37,404 nucleotides of DNA from Chloroflexota bacterium. GTDB lineage: Bacteria > Chloroflexota > Anaerolineae > J036 > Brachytrichaceae. Shown here one piece after another: positions 35,188 through 37,404 of the stretch (its first letter is position 1; the number at the start of each line of letters is the position of its first letter). The stretch lies in NCBI GenBank assembly GCA_021788625.1, contig JAJYKL010000038.1:1-37404 (forward strand), read 5' to 3'. The notes beneath the pieces were generated by a model that ran no database searches, was not told where the DNA came from, and saw nothing but the letters and a program-made list of their open reading frames with translations. The position numbers and the translations under genes are program-made.

Positions 35188-37233
35188 TCAGTTGCGCTGC
35201 ACGGTTCGGGCAACATCGGATGGGGCCGCGTTAATGAACGCATAGCACTTCTCGTCGTCTTCGGTGGCGACGTTATGCCATGTGCGTGCCATGGCTCCGT
35301 ACCGGGAGATGTCGTCCACTGGTGCCATGTACACCTCCGGGACAGGCAACGACCGCACCCGCACCGACGTGATCAGCGCGTCACGCGCCAGTGAAAGGTT
35401 CTGCTCGTTTGTCGTGACGATCAGGAGCCGCGGGAACGTCGGATAGCGCAGCCTCCATTTCATAGAGGCGTAGTAATCACACTGGCCACCCAGCTTGCCC
35501 AACCAGGTTTCCAGACCCGCGCGCGACGGGATATCGGGCGTACCGTCGATCTCCAGCCAGAAACGTGTCCAATCCGTCCCACACCGAAGGGCGCCGTAAC
35601 CGTCCGGCCGCCATGTCCGTATATGGTCTCCGTCACGGTAATGATCGGCAGCGATCAGCTCGGCATCGTACACGGCAAGGTCATAGTAAGAGACCTGCCC
35701 TTCGTTTGGCTTACCGGATTCGGCGTCAAGGTAACGTGCGGCGCGCCCGCGCTGCAAACAGTAACGCCGCAGCCACTCGAAGAAAAGGTGCGCCGCCAGC
35801 GTGTGATACGGTCGGCGGGTGTGATCGCTGGCGAAAAAGTGGTAACGCCGAATTGCCAGATCCGGGTCGAGCCCACGACGGGATGCAAGCAGCCACACCA
35901 CTTCTTCACGCGCCAACCACAGCGTTGGGAGTCGTCGCCGTACCTTTGTCTGTGCCTGGTCGATAACTGCCGGCTCTATCGACCCAGCAGCCTGTAGGGT
36001 ATCAAGGACCTTGGGCAGCATCTCTTCTCGCAGATTAGTGAACACGGCAATTGTTGAGGCGGGACACACAGGATGACGACATAGGAAAGCCAACACCTTG
36101 TTTTCACTGTCACCGAGCGATTCGACGGCCTGCATGGCCTTAAACCAGTTTGATGGACTTACCAAATCGGGGATAGCCAAGACGGCGCTTGTACGCCTTC
36201 GATCTTCCATCCGGGTTGCGGTTAGTTCGGCTAGAGGCGTAGCGTGCTTTACGGCATCCGGCATGATGGAGGGCAATAAGCAGCTACAGGCGGATGCATG
36301 CACGCTCAGTTCATAAACCTCAATCGGCGTCGGCGGTTGCGTAAACGGATCGATCGTTACCAGGGTGTTGTTGGGCAACAATGCCTGCCATCCATGGCCG
36401 CACGCGGCAACGGCCAGCAATCCATCTCGAATCGCCGCGGCCCGTTCCACGGTAATGGCGTAATTGGCCTTCCCTTTGGATGCCGAGACATCATTCGAAT
36501 TGTTCTCGAGGTCGGCTTGTTTGATAGCGTTATCGCCACCGCTCATACGAGCCAGTGCCAGGAGTGCCCACGCGCGGAAGGGTCGCGTAGTGAGGACGAG
36601 CACGGTTGGAAAGTACGCAGGTTGCCGTCGTGCCCACAACGTGAAGTAACGCAGGTGGCGATACCACACTGTCACGGGACCTTCGCCTCGGTCATTCAGC
36701 AGGTAAAACACCTGAACGCCGTCCCCGGAGAATAGGGCGATCCTGCCATGTAGATACAGTGGCCGCTTACGGTTCCGGCGTTGGATATATGTCTCCCAGA
36801 CCACACGCGCTGGCGCAGCGTTCAATGCCGTGCTGGCACACATGGCGTTGATCTCCGCAGTGACTTCGATTCCGGCGCGCAGCGCCCAAAATCGTTCAGG
36901 GGTAAAGCCAAGTTGGTGCTGTGTAAGATGCGTCGCCTGTAGACACGTCATGACGCCTGTCTTTGTAGGGGCGCAAATCGTACGGGGCAGGTGCGAGAGC
37001 GACTGAGTCGTGCGTTGCAGCAACGCCTGCTGTACCAACCGTTCGCAGCAACGCGCGGCTTCTTCGCGGCTGATGCTCATGGCTGCTGCCAACTGTGCCA
37101 AGGAGGACCAGGGCTGGCGCACGCACTCGAACAGGAGTTGCAGTTCAACGGGCGACGGCATCGGGTTCAGCAGGAGGCCGTGTATGTTGCGGTCAGCACA
37201 ATCAAGGAATCTCAACCGGGTCCGTCGTAGCAT
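35188..37233 (-). CDS. Replication-relaxation family protein
   Basis: A 681-aa protein from the ATG at 37233 (a TTG at 37254 is possible). The N-terminal winged-helix region (ELQLLFECVRQPWSSLAQLAAAM) and a second wHTH-like region near 410 (NKVLAFLCRHPVCPASTIAVFTN) fit replication-relaxation proteins (PF13814-like). The C-terminal domain has RPDGYGAL and FWLEIDGTPDIPS, then LETWLGKLGGQCDYYAS, a pattern like an inactive or active PD-(D/E)xK fold. These proteins are found on plasmids and integrative elements of Gram-positive bacteria and Chloroflexota, where they are thought to help open origin DNA. The start overlaps the upstream gene end by 32 nt, suggesting coupled translation. Confidence 0.82.
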   Translation of the reverse strand: MLRRTRLRFLDCADRNIHGLLLNPMPSPVELQLLFECVRQPWSSLAQLAAAMSISREEAARCCERLVQQALLQRTTQSLSHLPRTICAPTKTGVMTCLQATHLTQHQLGFTPERFWALRAGIEVTAEINAMCASTALNAAPARVVWETYIQRRNRKRPLYLHGRIALFSGDGVQVFYLLNDRGEGPVTVWYRHLRYFTLWARRQPAYFPTVLVLTTRPFRAWALLALARMSGGDNAIKQADLENNSNDVSASKGKANYAITVERAAAIRDGLLAVAACGHGWQALLPNNTLVTIDPFTQPPTPIEVYELSVHASACSCLLPSIMPDAVKHATPLAELTATRMEDRRRTSAVLAIPDLVSPSNWFKAMQAVESLGDSENKVLAFLCRHPVCPASTIAVFTNLREEMLPKVLDTLQAAGSIEPAVIDQAQTKVRRRLPTLWLAREEVVWLLASRRGLDPDLAIRRYHFFASDHTRRPYHTLAAHLFFEWLRRYCLQRGRAARYLDAESGKPNEGQVSYYDLAVYDAELIAADHYRDGDHIRTWRPDGYGALRCGTDWTRFWLEIDGTPDIPSRAGLETWLGKLGGQCDYYASMKWRLRYPTFPRLLIVTTNEQNLSLARDALITSVRVRSLPVPEVYMAPVDDISRYGAMARTWHNVATEDDEKCYAFINAAPSDVARTVQRN

Positions 37234-37404
37234 CGTCCGACTCAGAGCGAGCAAGTTGGATTGCCTCGGCCTCCGTCATGGGGCGATCGTGCGGCGGCGT
37301 GTCTAAACCGGCCTGTGCTGCATCACTCACCGTCGATGCCACGCCAGCGCCAATGCTACCGTAGACCCCCGCGACGATATCCGGCTCGTTCTGGAAACGG
37401 CTGG
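37202..37404 (-). CDS. C-terminal end of an unknown protein (5' part outside window)
   Basis: A frame open from the right edge to a TGA at 37204-37202 gives the last 66 residues of a protein. It reads NEPDIVAGVYGSIGAGVAST and later MTEAEAIQLARSE, acidic toward the end. Its stop lies inside the start of the replication-relaxation gene, as expected for tightly packed co-transcribed genes. Tails like this occur on conjugation ATPases and coupling proteins, but there is too little sequence to name it. Confidence 0.5.
   Translation of the reverse strand, partial: SRFQNEPDIVAGVYGSIGAGVASTVSDAAQAGLDTPPHDRPMTEAEAIQLARSESDDATTDPVEIP

Noticed and set aside
1..37404. CRISPR array, tRNA or rRNA genes
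   Set aside because: No regularly spaced direct repeats, tRNA-like cloverleaf or rRNA sequence was recognised by eye.

Overview
The window is accessory DNA made of two blocks. Positions 1 to about 17,740 are a defence- and resistance-rich region. From about 17,900 to the right edge is the leftward-transcribed backbone of a mobile element, either an integrative element or a plasmid. Most of the DNA is GC-rich with strong Shine-Dalgarno (SD) sites and some GTG/TTG starts. The replication-relaxation protein, the giant methylase-helicase, a short DnaG-like primase and two ParB-like proteins on one element suggest a GC-rich environmental bacterium. Chloroflexota or a relative is my best guess (about 40%); no rRNA or housekeeping gene is present to settle it.

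Left block, minus strand, in order of transcription: hsdM, a GNAT acetyltransferase, merR, merA, hsdS, hsdR, a YgjP-like metallopeptidase, and a very large gene that runs off the left edge. That last gene is open for 977 codons without a stop. It starts with a Mrr-like nuclease domain, continues as helical TPR-like repeats, and shows a PIN-like start near the edge. The locus is a complete type I restriction-modification system split by a two-gene mercury cassette. The cassette has its own MerR-type promoter, with a 19-bp spacer and a perfect 17-bp dyad.

Central block, plus strand, 12,253-17,739: three genes with visibly lower G+C than their neighbours. They encode a Schlafen/AlbA_2-domain protein, a 940-aa STAND-type NTPase with an N-terminal Cap4/DUF4297-like nuclease domain, and an overlapping 458-aa protein I do not recognise. 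This looks like an antiphage cassette and is the best candidate for something new.

Right block, minus strand: C-terminal end of an unknown gene, replication-relaxation protein, ParB-like protein, two small membrane proteins, two small hypothetical proteins, UvrD-like helicase, DnaG-like primase, conserved hypothetical protein, second ParB-like protein, RadC, and a giant N6-methylase/helicase. The giant gene is interrupted by a 2,408-bp group II intron (19,125-21,532) carrying its own reverse transcriptase/maturase. The exon joint can be placed to the base: splicing joins a Trp codon to a Gln codon and restores a 1,757-aa protein. Several genes of this block have a strong hairpin directly in front of the ribosome binding site, two of them with a U-tract, suggesting attenuation or transcript processing between genes.
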